NCBI GenBank assembly: GCA_049324875.1
Contig: JBMONC010000006.1
Span: 1 to 64,000, forward strand
Length of the DNA stretch: 64,000 bases
Source: JAWLHU01 sp049324875
GTDB lineage: Bacteria; Bacillota; Sulfobacillia; Symbiobacteriales; Symbiobacteriaceae
Direction of reading: 5' to 3'
Of the stretch, positions 23,624-31,481 are shown one piece after another. Each line of letters begins with the position of its first letter. Position 1 is the stretch's first letter. The notes under the pieces are model-generated. The model did no database searches. It saw nothing but the letters and a program-made list of their open reading frames with translations, and was not told the origin of the DNA. Position numbers and translations under genes: made by a program.

Positions 23624-24946
23624 TTAGAGCTTGCGGCCGCCCTGGGCAGCCCATTCCTCCAGCATCTCGGTGGTGACCGACTTGGGGCGCTCGATCGGGT
23701 ATCCGAGCCCCCGGTCCCAGGTGATGTTCGCCATCACACCCAGCGCCCGGCCCACGCCGAAGAGGACAGTGTAGAAGTCCCACTCCCGGACCCCGTAGTG
23801 CCACTGGATCACGCCGGACTGGGCGTCCACGTTCGGCCAGGGGTTCTTCGCCTTGCCGTGCTCCATCAGCACGCCGGGCGCCACCTCGTAGATCATGCTG
23901 ACCAGCTTGAAGAGCGGGTCGTCCGGCAGGTGCTTGAGGCAAAACTCCCGCTGGGCGGTGTAGCGCGGGTCGGTCTTCCGCAGGACAGCATGGCCGTAGC
24001 CCGGGATCACCTGGCCGGCGTTCAGGGTCTCCCAGAGCGCCTTGGTCACGTTCTCCTTGGTCGGCTCCACGCCCTCGCCCAGCTTCTTCTGGAAGCCCAT
24101 GATCCAGGAGAGGACCTCCTGGTTGGCCAGACCGTGGAGCGGACCCGCCAGGCCGTTGAGCGCCGCCGAATAGGAATAGTAGGCATCCGACAGGGCCGAG
24201 GCCACCAGGTGGCCGGTGTGGGCCGAGACGTTGCCGGACTCGTGGTCGGAATGGATGATGAAGTACATCCGGGCCACATCGTCATAGGGCTTGGGCACGC
24301 CCAGCATGTGGGCGAAGTTGGCGCCCATGTCCAGGTCCGGATGGGGCGGGATCTGCTCGTCGCCCTTGTACTTGTAGCGGTAGATGAAGGCGGCGATCAT
24401 CGGGATGCGGGCCACCAGGTCGCTGGCGTCCTCGTACATATACTCCCAGGCAACGGACTTGTTAAACTTGCCCGAGTTATAGAAAGCGGCGAACTTGGAC
24501 TCCCTCTGCAGCGCCAGAACGCCCGCGGAGAGCATCACCATGGGGTGGCTGTCCTTGGGCAGGGCGCGAATCACGTCGAAGACGTACGGCGGAACCTGCC
24601 GGCGCTCCTTCCACTCGGCGATGATCTCATCCACCTCGGCCTGCGTGGGGATGTCGCCGGTCAGCAGGAAGTACCAGAAGGCCTCGACGGTCGGATACTC
24701 CGAGCCGGGGGCCTTGGGCAGCGCCTCGAAGGTCTCCGAGATGGTCTTGCCGCGGAACCGGATCCCTTCCTGGGGGTCCAGGTAGGAGATGTCGGTCACC
24801 AGGCAGCGGACGTCCCGGGCGCCTCCGATGGCCTGCTCAATGGTCACCTGGTCGATGACCACATTCCCGTGCTCCTTCAGGAGCTTGGCGGTGCGGGGAC
24901 GGAAGGCTTCGATCTTCTGTTTGAGCGTCTCTTTCAGTTTCGACAT
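23624..24946 (-). CDS. citrate synthase, mitochondrial (eukaryotic) type
   Basis: A 440-residue Si-type citrate synthase that condenses oxaloacetate and acetyl-CoA. The sequence is of the large eukaryotic/mitochondrial subtype. NGLAGPLHGLANQEVL carries one catalytic His; VIPGYGHAVLRKTDPRYTAQ carries the second. KAKNPWPNVDAQSGV contains the catalytic Asp, and YTVLFGVGRALGV and ERPKSVTT follow. These stretches match animal mitochondrial citrate synthases as I know them much better than the usual bacterial GltA. ATG 24946. It is last in the icd-mdh-cs gene block. Confidence 0.95.
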   Translation of the reverse strand: MSKLKETLKQKIEAFRPRTAKLLKEHGNVVIDQVTIEQAIGGARDVRCLVTDISYLDPQEGIRFRGKTISETFEALPKAPGSEYPTVEAFWYFLLTGDIPTQAEVDEIIAEWKERRQVPPYVFDVIRALPKDSHPMVMLSAGVLALQRESKFAAFYNSGKFNKSVAWEYMYEDASDLVARIPMIAAFIYRYKYKGDEQIPPHPDLDMGANFAHMLGVPKPYDDVARMYFIIHSDHESGNVSAHTGHLVASALSDAYYSYSAALNGLAGPLHGLANQEVLSWIMGFQKKLGEGVEPTKENVTKALWETLNAGQVIPGYGHAVLRKTDPRYTAQREFCLKHLPDDPLFKLVSMIYEVAPGVLMEHGKAKNPWPNVDAQSGVIQWHYGVREWDFYTVLFGVGRALGVMANITWDRGLGYPIERPKSVTTEMLEEWAAQGGRKL

Positions 24947-25049
24947 GGGTCCTACCCCCTTCTCACCTCGTACATGCGGTCGCACGGCTGCGGTCCTTTG
25001 CGAAGCGAGGGGGCCCGGCCGGCGGAGGCCGGCCAGGCCGGCTCCCGTG

Positions 25050-26003
25050 CTACTTGCCCGCGAGGATACCGCCCTTCAGCATCTCGACGAGCCCCTTGAC
25101 GCCGGCAGCGCTCTTGTCCAGCGCCGCCTTCTCGTCGGCGGTCAGCTCGATCTCGACGATCTTCTCCAGGCCGTTGCCGCCCAGGACCGTCATGACGCCG
25201 AGGCACATGTCGCTGTAGCCGTACTCGCCCTCCAGATAGGCGATCGAGGGCAGGATCCGCTTCCGGTCGTTCAGGATCGCATCCATCATGTCGACGATGG
25301 ACATGCCCGGGGCGTAGCCGGCGGAGGTGCCCATCAGGTTGACGATCTCGCCGCCGCCCTTGCGGGTCCGCTCGACGATGGCGTCGATGGTCTCCTTCGG
25401 CAGCAGCTTCTCCACCGGGATGCCGCCGGCGTAGGTATAGCGGACCAGCGGGACCATGTCGTCGCCATGGCCGCCCAGCACGCAGCCGGTGATATCCTGG
25501 AAGGAGCAGCCGATGGCGTTGGCCAGGAAGGTGCGATACCGGGCGGTATCCAGCACGCCGGACTGGCCGATCACCCGGTTCTTGGGGAAGCCGGAGGCCT
25601 TGAGAGCCACGTAGGTCATGGAGTCAACCGGGTTGGTCAGCACGATGATGGTCGACTCGGGGGCGTACTTGGCCACCTTCTCGGCGATATCCTTCACGAT
25701 CGAAGCGTTGGTGTTGACCAGATCCTCGCGGCTCATGCCGGGCTTGCGGGGAACGCCGGCGGTGATCACCACGATGTCAGACCCGGCCACATCCTCGTAG
25801 TTGGCGGTGCCGGTGAAGCGCGTGTCGCTCCCGTAGATCGGCATGGACTGCATCAGGTCGAGGGCGATGCCCTTCGCCTTGCCCTCCAGCTGCGGCAGGT
25901 CGACCAGGACGATGTCGCCAAGCTCACGGGCCGCCGCAAAGATCGCCGTGCCCTGCCCGGTGAATCCGGAACCGATGATCGAAATCTTGTTGCGACGCTT
26001 CAT
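25050..26003 (-). CDS. mdh: malate dehydrogenase
   Basis: A 317-residue NAD-dependent malate dehydrogenase of the LDH-like group. The Rossmann motif is IIGSGFTGQG (residues 9-18). The substrate loop GVPRKPGMSREDLV carries the Arg residues that select dicarboxylates over lactate, and the catalytic His lies in GGHGDDMVPLVR. It oxidises malate to oxaloacetate for the adjacent citrate synthase. Start at 26003, preceded by AAAGGGAAGG. It lies 103 nt upstream of citrate synthase, and the spacer holds GC-rich hairpins. Confidence 0.96.
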   Translation of the reverse strand: MKRRNKISIIGSGFTGQGTAIFAAARELGDIVLVDLPQLEGKAKGIALDLMQSMPIYGSDTRFTGTANYEDVAGSDIVVITAGVPRKPGMSREDLVNTNASIVKDIAEKVAKYAPESTIIVLTNPVDSMTYVALKASGFPKNRVIGQSGVLDTARYRTFLANAIGCSFQDITGCVLGGHGDDMVPLVRYTYAGGIPVEKLLPKETIDAIVERTRKGGGEIVNLMGTSAGYAPGMSIVDMMDAILNDRKRILPSIAYLEGEYGYSDMCLGVMTVLGGNGLEKIVEIELTADEKAALDKSAAGVKGLVEMLKGGILAGK

Positions 26004-26102
26004 TGGACGATACCCCTTCCCTTTTTGACAGACGGCGGGGGCGACGTGGATAGAGCGGTCAGGCCGCCCGCCGATTGGTCCCCGTCGGGCAATGAGAGGC
26101 CA

Positions 26103-26131
26103 CAGCGGCGCACGTGGTGCGCACGCCGCTG
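26103..26131 (-). other. intercistronic hairpin between icd and mdh
   Basis: An 8-bp stem (26103-26110 with 26124-26131) with a GC-rich loop and no T-tract; perhaps an mRNA processing or stability element. Confidence 0.35.
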
Positions 26132-26145
26132 CAGCCGCCGGCGGG

Positions 26146-27414
26146 TTACATGTTGGCGATGATCTGCTTGCCGAACTCGGAGCACTTGACCTCGGTGGCG
26201 CCCTCGGTCAGGCGGGCGAAGTCGTAGGTGACCGTCTTCTGGGCAATCGCCCGCTCCAGCCCCTTGATGATCAGGTCGGCGGCCTCGTGCCAGCCCATGT
26301 ACCGGAACATCATCTCACCGGAGAGGATGACCGAGCCCGGGTTCACCTTGTCGAGGCCGGCGTACTTCGGGGCGGTGCCATGGGTCGCCTCGAAGAGGCC
26401 GAAGCCGTCGCTGTAGGAGATGTTGGCGCCCGGGGCGATGCCGATGCCGCCCACCATGGCCGCCACGTGGTCGGAGAGGTAGTCGCCGTTCAGGTTCGGG
26501 GTGGCGATCACATCCCACTCCTCGGGCCGGAGCAGCAGCTGCTGGAAGGTGATGTCGGCGATCCGGTCCCGGACCAGGATCTTGCCCGCCGGCATCTTGC
26601 CCTTGAACTCGTCGGACCAGAGCTCATCTTCCGTGATGCAGTATTCCCGGAACTCGGTGGTGGCCACCTGGTAGCCCCAGTCACGGAAGGCGCCCTCGGT
26701 GAACTTCTGGATGTTGCCCTTGTGGACCAGCGTCACGCTCTTGCGCTTGTAGTCGATGGCGTACTGGATGGCCGCCCGGACCAGCCGCTTGGCGCCGAAC
26801 TCGGAGATCGGCTTGATGCCGATGCCGATCACGTCGGACTGGTCGGCGTTGGGCAGCTTCACGTTCAGCTCCTTCAGCAGGAGCTCCTGGACCTTCTTCG
26901 CCTCGGCGGTGCCGCCCTTCCACTCGATGCCGGCGTAGATATCCTCGGTGTTCTCGCGGAAGATGACCACGTCGGTCTTGTGGGGCTCCTTCACCGGGCT
27001 GGGGACGCCCTGGAACCAGCGGACGGGACGGACGCAGGCGTACAGGTCCAGGATCTGGCGGAGCGCCACGTTCAGGGAGCGGATGCCGCCGCCGACCGGG
27101 GTGGTCAGGGGGCCCTTGATGCCGACCCGGTACTCCCGCATGGCGGTGATCGTGTCCTCGATCAGCCACTCGCCGAACTTGTTCAGGCACTTCTCGCCGG
27201 CGTAGACCTCGAACCAGGCGATCTTCCGCTTGCCGCCATAAGCCTTCTCGACGGCGGCATCGAAGACCGGCTGACTGGCCGCCCAGATATCGACACCGGT
27301 GCCGTCGCCTTCGATAAAGGGGATGATGGGGTTGTCCGGCACAACGAGGCGACCGTTTTCCATGGTGATTCTCTGGCCTTCTGCGGGCGGGGTCAGCTTC
27401 TCGAACTTCGCCAC
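26146..27414 (-). CDS. icd: NADP-dependent isocitrate dehydrogenase
   Basis: A 422-residue homodimeric isocitrate dehydrogenase of the E. coli/B. subtilis type. The start is GTG at 27414, with GGAGG 7 nt upstream. Active-site features: the phosphorylatable Ser region PLTTPVGGGIRSLN, RENTEDIYAGIEW, and THGTAPKYAGLDKVNPGSVILS, where the Lys-Tyr pair fits NADP specificity. It makes 2-oxoglutarate. First gene of the TCA block icd-mdh-cs. Confidence 0.97.
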   Translation of the reverse strand: MAKFEKLTPPAEGQRITMENGRLVVPDNPIIPFIEGDGTGVDIWAASQPVFDAAVEKAYGGKRKIAWFEVYAGEKCLNKFGEWLIEDTITAMREYRVGIKGPLTTPVGGGIRSLNVALRQILDLYACVRPVRWFQGVPSPVKEPHKTDVVIFRENTEDIYAGIEWKGGTAEAKKVQELLLKELNVKLPNADQSDVIGIGIKPISEFGAKRLVRAAIQYAIDYKRKSVTLVHKGNIQKFTEGAFRDWGYQVATTEFREYCITEDELWSDEFKGKMPAGKILVRDRIADITFQQLLLRPEEWDVIATPNLNGDYLSDHVAAMVGGIGIAPGANISYSDGFGLFEATHGTAPKYAGLDKVNPGSVILSGEMMFRYMGWHEAADLIIKGLERAIAQKTVTYDFARLTEGATEVKCSEFGKQIIANM

Positions 27415-27658
27415 AACAGCACCTCCGTGATGTTTCCGCAGCAGGTTGCTGCGGGGAGGGCGCAGGCGGCTGACTGGAGTGCGCCCCGGCGTCACCCGGG
27501 GCTCAGGGGCCTGTTCCCTCCGGGGGATATGAGCCACATGGCCGAACGGCGGGGGGCTGCCCGGGTTCGGTCAAGCTTGTGAACTCCGTCACAGAATGGA
27601 TATTAGGAGAACTGGCGAATCGTGCGAGCGACCTATTCTAGCACCAATCCAGGCACTA

Positions 27659-27700
27659 TAGTACCAATTCTTCTCCCCGGGCGAAAGCCTCATTGGTACT
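27659..27700. repeat. inverted ATTGGTAC repeats upstream of icd (possible operator)
   Basis: AGTACCAAT (27659-27667) and ATTGGTACT (27692-27700) are perfect inverted copies 24 nt apart. A related GCACCAAT lies at about 27643. The 359-nt gap 27415-27773 holds nothing else apart from the terminator at 27721-27766. The region precedes the TCA operon and may be a regulator site. Confidence 0.4.
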
Positions 27701-27720
27701 ACTCCGGGTCAAAAATTTTG

Positions 27721-27766
27721 GAGACCCCTCCGGGGCTGTCGTGTGACAGGCGGCCGGAGGGGTCTC
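27721..27766 (-). terminator. rho-independent terminator
   Basis: A 13-bp stem (27766-27754 with 27733-27721) followed on the minus strand by CAAAATTTTTGACC, 8 nt past the stop of the Gln/Pro-rich gene. Confidence 0.85.
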
Positions 27767-27773
27767 TCGGCTG

Positions 27774-28547
27774 CTAGCGGGTGTAGTACCCACCGTCGCG
27801 GCCCCTGGTCGAGTAAGTACCCGGGCGGCTGGTCCGGACCACCGGTCGGGGCTCCGGCCGCTCTGCGGCGGGGGCGGCCATCCCCGCTTCCACCGCCGTC
27901 AGCTGGGGGGCGGGCGGAGGCGCCGCCTGGTGCAGGGCCGCCTGCTGCAGGTGCGGCAGGAGCTGCGGCAGCATGGCCGCCAGCACCTGCTGCTGGTACT
28001 GCTGCTGGAGCGCCTGCTGGGCCATCAGCTGCTGCTGGGCGACCTGCTGTTGGAGCCAGAGCATCTGCTGGGCCGGGTCGAAGGCGGCTGCCTGCCCCTG
28101 TGGCGGCTCCTGGGCCGGGGCTGGCGCGGCAGCGCTCTCCTGCCCGGCGGGGGGCTGCGGCGGCGCCTGCTCAGCCGTCTGCGGGGGCTGCTGGACGAGG
28201 GGCTGCCCGTTCGCGAAGGGCTGCATGCCGCCGAAGGGGAGCTGGGGCAAGGGGAAGGGCATGGCCGCCTGCTGCTGCACCGGCGGCTGCGCAAATGCCG
28301 CCTGCGCCTGCGGCTGGGGCTGCGGCTGGGGCTGGGCCTGCCCCGGCGGCTGGGGTGCGAAGCCCTGTGCCGGCTGGGGCGGGAAGCCCTGTACCGGCGC
28401 CCCTCCCCCCTGCCCCTGGGGCTGCTGCGGTGCCGCCGGGGGCTGGGGCATGTTGACCGGCATGGGGGGCATCATCGGCGGAGGCCCCGGGAACCGCATG
28501 CCGCCCGGGGGCAAAAAGGGCGGGGCCGAGATCATTCCACGACGCAC
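27774..28547 (-). CDS. Gln/Pro/Ala-rich low-complexity protein
   Basis: A 257-residue protein of low complexity. There is a Pro/Met-rich head (about 1-40), a Pro-Gln repeat zone (about 45-140), a Gln-rich predicted helix or coiled coil (MLWLQQQVAQQQLMAQQALQ, then more), and an Arg/Gly/Tyr tail (RGRDGGYYTR). There is no signal peptide and no cysteine. The GTG at 28547 has GAGGTGG upstream; longer frames exist but lack a ribosome site. Such composition occurs in spore coat or phase-separating proteins; this is only a guess. It is divergent from a methyltransferase. Confidence 0.55.
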   Translation of the reverse strand: MRRGMISAPPFLPPGGMRFPGPPPMMPPMPVNMPQPPAAPQQPQGQGGGAPVQGFPPQPAQGFAPQPPGQAQPQPQPQPQAQAAFAQPPVQQQAAMPFPLPQLPFGGMQPFANGQPLVQQPPQTAEQAPPQPPAGQESAAAPAPAQEPPQGQAAAFDPAQQMLWLQQQVAQQQLMAQQALQQQYQQQVLAAMLPQLLPHLQQAALHQAAPPPAPQLTAVEAGMAAPAAERPEPRPVVRTSRPGTYSTRGRDGGYYTR

Positions 28548-28672
28548 GTCGTACCACCTCGCTGTCGAGTTTCGGGTTGACTCCCCCCATGGTATGGAGC
28601 GCCTCCCGATTCGGTCCCTGGGACGCGCGACCCCGCCGTGAATATGCTGACCATCAGGGGGTGTCAACCGAC

Positions 28673-29476
28673 GTGGAAGCGGTAAAGTCCCGCCTGGCCC
28701 GCGGGTACTCGCGCTCGGCGCCGTTCTACGACGAGGTGGCCGGCCGGATGTACCTCGCCAGCATCCAGCGCCTCCTCACCTTTGTCCGGCTCCCGCCGAT
28801 GCCCGCCATCCTGGATGTCGGATGCGGCACCGGGCTCAACCTGGTGGAGGCGGCCCGGCGGTACGGTCCGGCCCGGCTCCTGGCCGGGATCGACATCTCG
28901 CCCGGCATGGTGGCTGTGGCCCGGGCCAAGATGGCCGCCCTGGGCCTGCCCGCTCAGATCATCGAAGGGGATGCCGAGCGCCTCCCCTACCCCAGCCACC
29001 AGTTCGATCTGGTGATCTGCAACTCGGTCTTTCACTGGTTCCGGGACCGCCCGGCGGCCATGCAGGAGATCGCCCGCGTCCTCCGCCCCGGCGGTCAGGT
29101 CGCCCTGATCAGCGCCACCGCCCCTGGCTTCGGCGAGTGGTTCACCCTGATCGACGCCCTGGTGCGAAGCACCTTCGGGGAGGCCTACGCCCCTACCGTA
29201 CCCGACCTGCCCACCGGGCCTGAGATCGGCATGCTGATGCACCAGGCCGGGCTGCGGGTGAAGCGGTTCCGCAACCCCGTCCACCGCACGCTCGTACAGA
29301 ACCCCGCCCTCTTCGTGCAGTTGATGTCCATCATCGCCCCCCACTGGGCCGCGGACCTGCCGGAGAGCGCCGTGGTACAGCTGCAGCAGGCGGCCGTCGC
29401 CCTGATCCAGAGGGGCTGGCCGGCTGGCTTCCCGCTCACCTGGTCGGCGGTGGAGGCGATCGGCGTCAAACCATAA
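28673..29476 (+). CDS. class I SAM-dependent methyltransferase
   Basis: A 267-residue soluble methyltransferase (Methyltransf_11/UbiE-like fold). Motif I is ILDVGCGTGLNLVEAARR. Motif II is LLAGIDISPGMVAVARAKM. IIEGDAERLPYPSHQFDLVICNSVFHWF (motif III and post-motif) and RVLRPGGQVALIS follow. Substrate unknown. Start set at GTG 28673 (AGGGGG upstream); GTG 28661 is too close to that site. A terminator follows. Confidence 0.8.
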   Translation: MEAVKSRLARGYSRSAPFYDEVAGRMYLASIQRLLTFVRLPPMPAILDVGCGTGLNLVEAARRYGPARLLAGIDISPGMVAVARAKMAALGLPAQIIEGDAERLPYPSHQFDLVICNSVFHWFRDRPAAMQEIARVLRPGGQVALISATAPGFGEWFTLIDALVRSTFGEAYAPTVPDLPTGPEIGMLMHQAGLRVKRFRNPVHRTLVQNPALFVQLMSIIAPHWAADLPESAVVQLQQAAVALIQRGWPAGFPLTWSAVEAIGVKP

Positions 29477-29480
29477 GCAG

Positions 29481-29509
29481 GCCCGGAACGCACCCTTCGC
29501 GTTCCGGGC
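29481..29509 (+). terminator. rho-independent terminator-like hairpin
   Basis: An 11-bp stem (29481-29491 with 29499-29509) directly after the methyltransferase, with TGTTCG as a weak tail. Confidence 0.6.
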
Positions 29510-29543
29510 TGTTCGCGCCGGAAAAGATTTTTCTGGACTTGTA

Positions 29544-29556
29544 ATAAAGGCTTTAT
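29544..29556. promoter_or_regulatory. small palindrome before the ArsR-like gene
   Basis: ATAAAG-G-CTTTAT, a perfect 6-bp inverted repeat about 50 nt upstream of the regulator start; a possible auto-operator. Confidence 0.3.
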
Positions 29557-29608
29557 GATTGGACGGTCACATGTTAAACTTGATGTGCAATAATTTACCG
29601 TACTGGAA

Positions 29609-30199
29609 ATGATGATGAAGGGGCGGCAATCTGTGCTGGAGTCGTATACCATCAGCGACATCAAACAGCTGAAGGCCTTGAGCCATGCTTCTCGGGTAAA
29701 GATCCTCTCCTGCCTGGCCGAGAAGCCGATGACGGCCAAGCAGCTGGCCGACCAGTTCGGCGAGGAGCCGGCCAAGACCAGCTACCACGTGAAGCAGCTG
29801 CTCAAGGTCGGCCTGGTGGAGCTGAAGTTCACCCGGGAGACGCAGAACGGCATCGTGGAGAAGTACTACCAGGCCATTGCCAGAGAGTTTCAGACCGACC
29901 CCTACCTCGCCAGGCAGCCTGAGGGCCGGAACCACCTGGAGACCGGCTTTCTCCGCGAGCTGAACAAGACCCAGTCCGACTTCCTCCGGGCCTACCGGCT
30001 GGACCTGGAGCGGGCGGCGGAGGATCAGGCCGAGGTCGGGACGGCGCACGGCTTCTTCCGGTTGAACCTGACCCCTGAACAGCTCGGCACCTTCCTTGCG
30101 GAGCTGCAGCTGGTTCTCCGCAAGTACGAATCCAGCGACGGGGAGTACACCTTTCACTACCTGGCCTACCCGGTGGAGGGGAAGGCGGGGCACAACTGA
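29609..30199 (+). CDS. ArsR-type winged-helix transcriptional regulator
   Basis: A 196-residue regulator. Residues about 15-75 form an ArsR/HTH_20 winged helix: IKQLKALSHASRVKILSCLAEKPMTAKQLADQFGEEPAKTSYHVKQLLKVGLVEL. The C-terminal 120 residues form an alpha/beta domain found in YceF/DUF-type ArsR-like regulators with a long tail. No Cys metal site is visible, so a metal sensor is unlikely. The start might also be GTG 29633. Target unknown; a strong terminator follows. Confidence 0.8.
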   Translation: MMMKGRQSVLESYTISDIKQLKALSHASRVKILSCLAEKPMTAKQLADQFGEEPAKTSYHVKQLLKVGLVELKFTRETQNGIVEKYYQAIAREFQTDPYLARQPEGRNHLETGFLRELNKTQSDFLRAYRLDLERAAEDQAEVGTAHGFFRLNLTPEQLGTFLAELQLVLRKYESSDGEYTFHYLAYPVEGKAGHN

Positions 30200-30204
30200 G
30201 AACC

Positions 30205-30232
30205 GCCCCCGTGACCTGCCGGTCACGGGGGC
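30205..30232 (+). terminator. rho-independent terminator
   Basis: A 12-bp stem (30205-30216 with 30221-30232) followed by TTT. Confidence 0.75.
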
Positions 30233-30388
30233 TTTGCGCGGCGCGGAGCGCGCCCCGGCCCGGTCCCTCCTGTCACACCCCTCCCGGCCACATCATACTC
30301 TGGCATCGAGGCTCCACCTCAGGGGGCATCGACCTCCTCTGATCCCCGCGACGACGGAGGTCACGAGTAGAAAGGAGAGCTCGAACAG

Positions 30389-30646
30389 ATGAACTTTGGC
30401 GCTTACGGAAAGGGACTGCCGGCCTTCTCGCCCTTCATTGGCGCCCAGGCCGGTGCCAATGACCTGGCCATCGCGCCGGGGGCGGCTGCCTACCCCGCTG
30501 CGAACGCCACCGTTTACCGGGTTTACGAGTACGCTGTGCCCGTGACCACCGTTGCTACCGTCCCCTCGGCCTACCCGACCACCGCCGGCATTCCCGGGAT
30601 CGCTGCCTATCCCGGCGGTTTCGGTGGTTTCGGCTGGGGTGTCTAG
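30389..30646 (+). CDS. small Ala/Gly/Tyr-rich protein (85 aa)
   Basis: An 85-residue protein without signal peptide or charged clusters. It is rich in Ala, Pro, Tyr and Val, with a glycine-aromatic end (GGFGGFGWGV). The ATG at 30389 follows AAAGGAGAG by 9 nt, and a terminator follows. Composition resembles small spore-coat or crust proteins of Firmicutes, which is inference. No family recognised. Confidence 0.55.
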   Translation: MNFGAYGKGLPAFSPFIGAQAGANDLAIAPGAAAYPAANATVYRVYEYAVPVTTVATVPSAYPTTAGIPGIAAYPGGFGGFGWGV

Positions 30647-30690
30647 GGTACAGCATACATCGGCCCGCCGGGCGTCCGGTAAGGGCAAAT

Positions 30691-30716
30691 CAGGCCGTGG
30701 GACCCCCCACGGCCTG
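30691..30716. terminator. bidirectional terminator
   Basis: An 11-bp stem (30691-30701 with 30706-30716) between the convergent small gene and the CsoR operon. Confidence 0.7.
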
Positions 30717-30731
30717 TCTCCATTGATGCGG

Positions 30732-31154
30732 TTAGGAAGGGTCCTGGCGTACATCCAGGTAATCGGCCAGGTGGGCGGCTACGATCAGAAGGGCGGAACC
30801 CAGGAAGAGAACCCCGGTCCCCGGTGCCACCAGGGCGGCGTAGAGGCTGACCCCATAGAGCAGCAGGGAGAGGAGGATCAGGCTGAAGGATCTCCGGCTC
30901 CCGCCCGTGCGGCGGAGGTACCGGATCGCCTCGCCGTACAGGGGCCAGCCGGCCACGAACTGGGCCAGCGTCCCCCAGACCGCCTGCAGCTTGGCATCAG
31001 CCAGATAGAAGATCTCAAACCCCAGCGCCTCCGCGACCACGTCGGCCAGCAGGGGCAAGGCCAACAGCCCGCTGACCACCAACCGGCCCAAGCGCTGGGA
31101 CCGGATCTCGGCCAGGGGGTTTCGGACACCTCCCAGCGGGCTTCCCTTGCTCAT
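30732..31154 (-). CDS. stand-alone membrane fragment resembling the first helices of a P1B-type copper ATPase
   Basis: A 140-residue protein with four hydrophobic helices. Its layout follows the start of the membrane domain of copper P1B-ATPases. LLALPLLADVVAE corresponds to helix A/B, and QAVWGTLAQFVAGWPLYGEAIRYLRR resembles the family's QFxxGWxFYxGAWxALR. LLLYGVSLYAALVAP and VLFLGSALLIVAAHLADYLDVRQ resemble the next helix pair. It ends there, with a terminator, and has no actuator, DKTGT phosphorylation or nucleotide domain. Its ATG overlaps the csoR-like stop, so the two are coupled. It could be a membrane metal-binding partner or an ATPase remnant. Confidence 0.65.
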   Translation of the reverse strand: MSKGSPLGGVRNPLAEIRSQRLGRLVVSGLLALPLLADVVAEALGFEIFYLADAKLQAVWGTLAQFVAGWPLYGEAIRYLRRTGGSRRSFSLILLSLLLYGVSLYAALVAPGTGVLFLGSALLIVAAHLADYLDVRQDPS

Positions 31155-31447
31155 TTGATGAACCGCTCCAGCACGTCCATCAGCTCGTTGACCGCCTCGT
31201 CTCCCTCGCCGCGGCGGACCGCCGCCTGCATGCAGCCCCGGGCGTGACCCTCCAGCAGCGCCATGCCGACCTTGTTCAGGGCGGCCTTGACGGCGGCGAC
31301 CTGGATCAGCACATCGACGCAGTACCGGTCCTCATCCACCATCCGCTGCAGGCCGCGGACCTGACCCTCAATCTTCTTGAGCCGGTCCTGAATCGCCTGC
31401 TTGTCCCTGACCAGCGGCGGATCGGTCTCAAGCCTAACCTGACCCAT
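31151..31447 (-). CDS. csoR: CsoR/FrmR-family copper-sensing repressor
   Basis: A 98-residue all-helical repressor of the DUF156/CsoR family. The Cu(I) ligand pattern is visible: Cys in EDRYCVDVLIQ, His and Cys in LLEGHARGCMQAA. Start at 31447, with GGAGG 8 nt upstream. Copper binding normally releases it from DNA. The palindrome overlapping its own promoter region strongly suggests autoregulation. It is co-transcribed with the ATPase-like membrane fragment. Confidence 0.9.
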   Translation of the reverse strand: MGQVRLETDPPLVRDKQAIQDRLKKIEGQVRGLQRMVDEDRYCVDVLIQVAAVKAALNKVGMALLEGHARGCMQAAVRRGEGDEAVNELMDVLERFIK

Positions 31448-31464
31448 CCGGAAGGCCTCCTTCC

Positions 31465-31481
31465 ATACCCCAAGGGGGTAC
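31465..31481. promoter_or_regulatory. CsoR operator
   Basis: ATACCCCAAGGGGGTAC: a G/C-tract palindrome of the type bound by CsoR. It lies just downstream of the -10 of the csoR promoter and ahead of the ribosome site. Confidence 0.7.
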
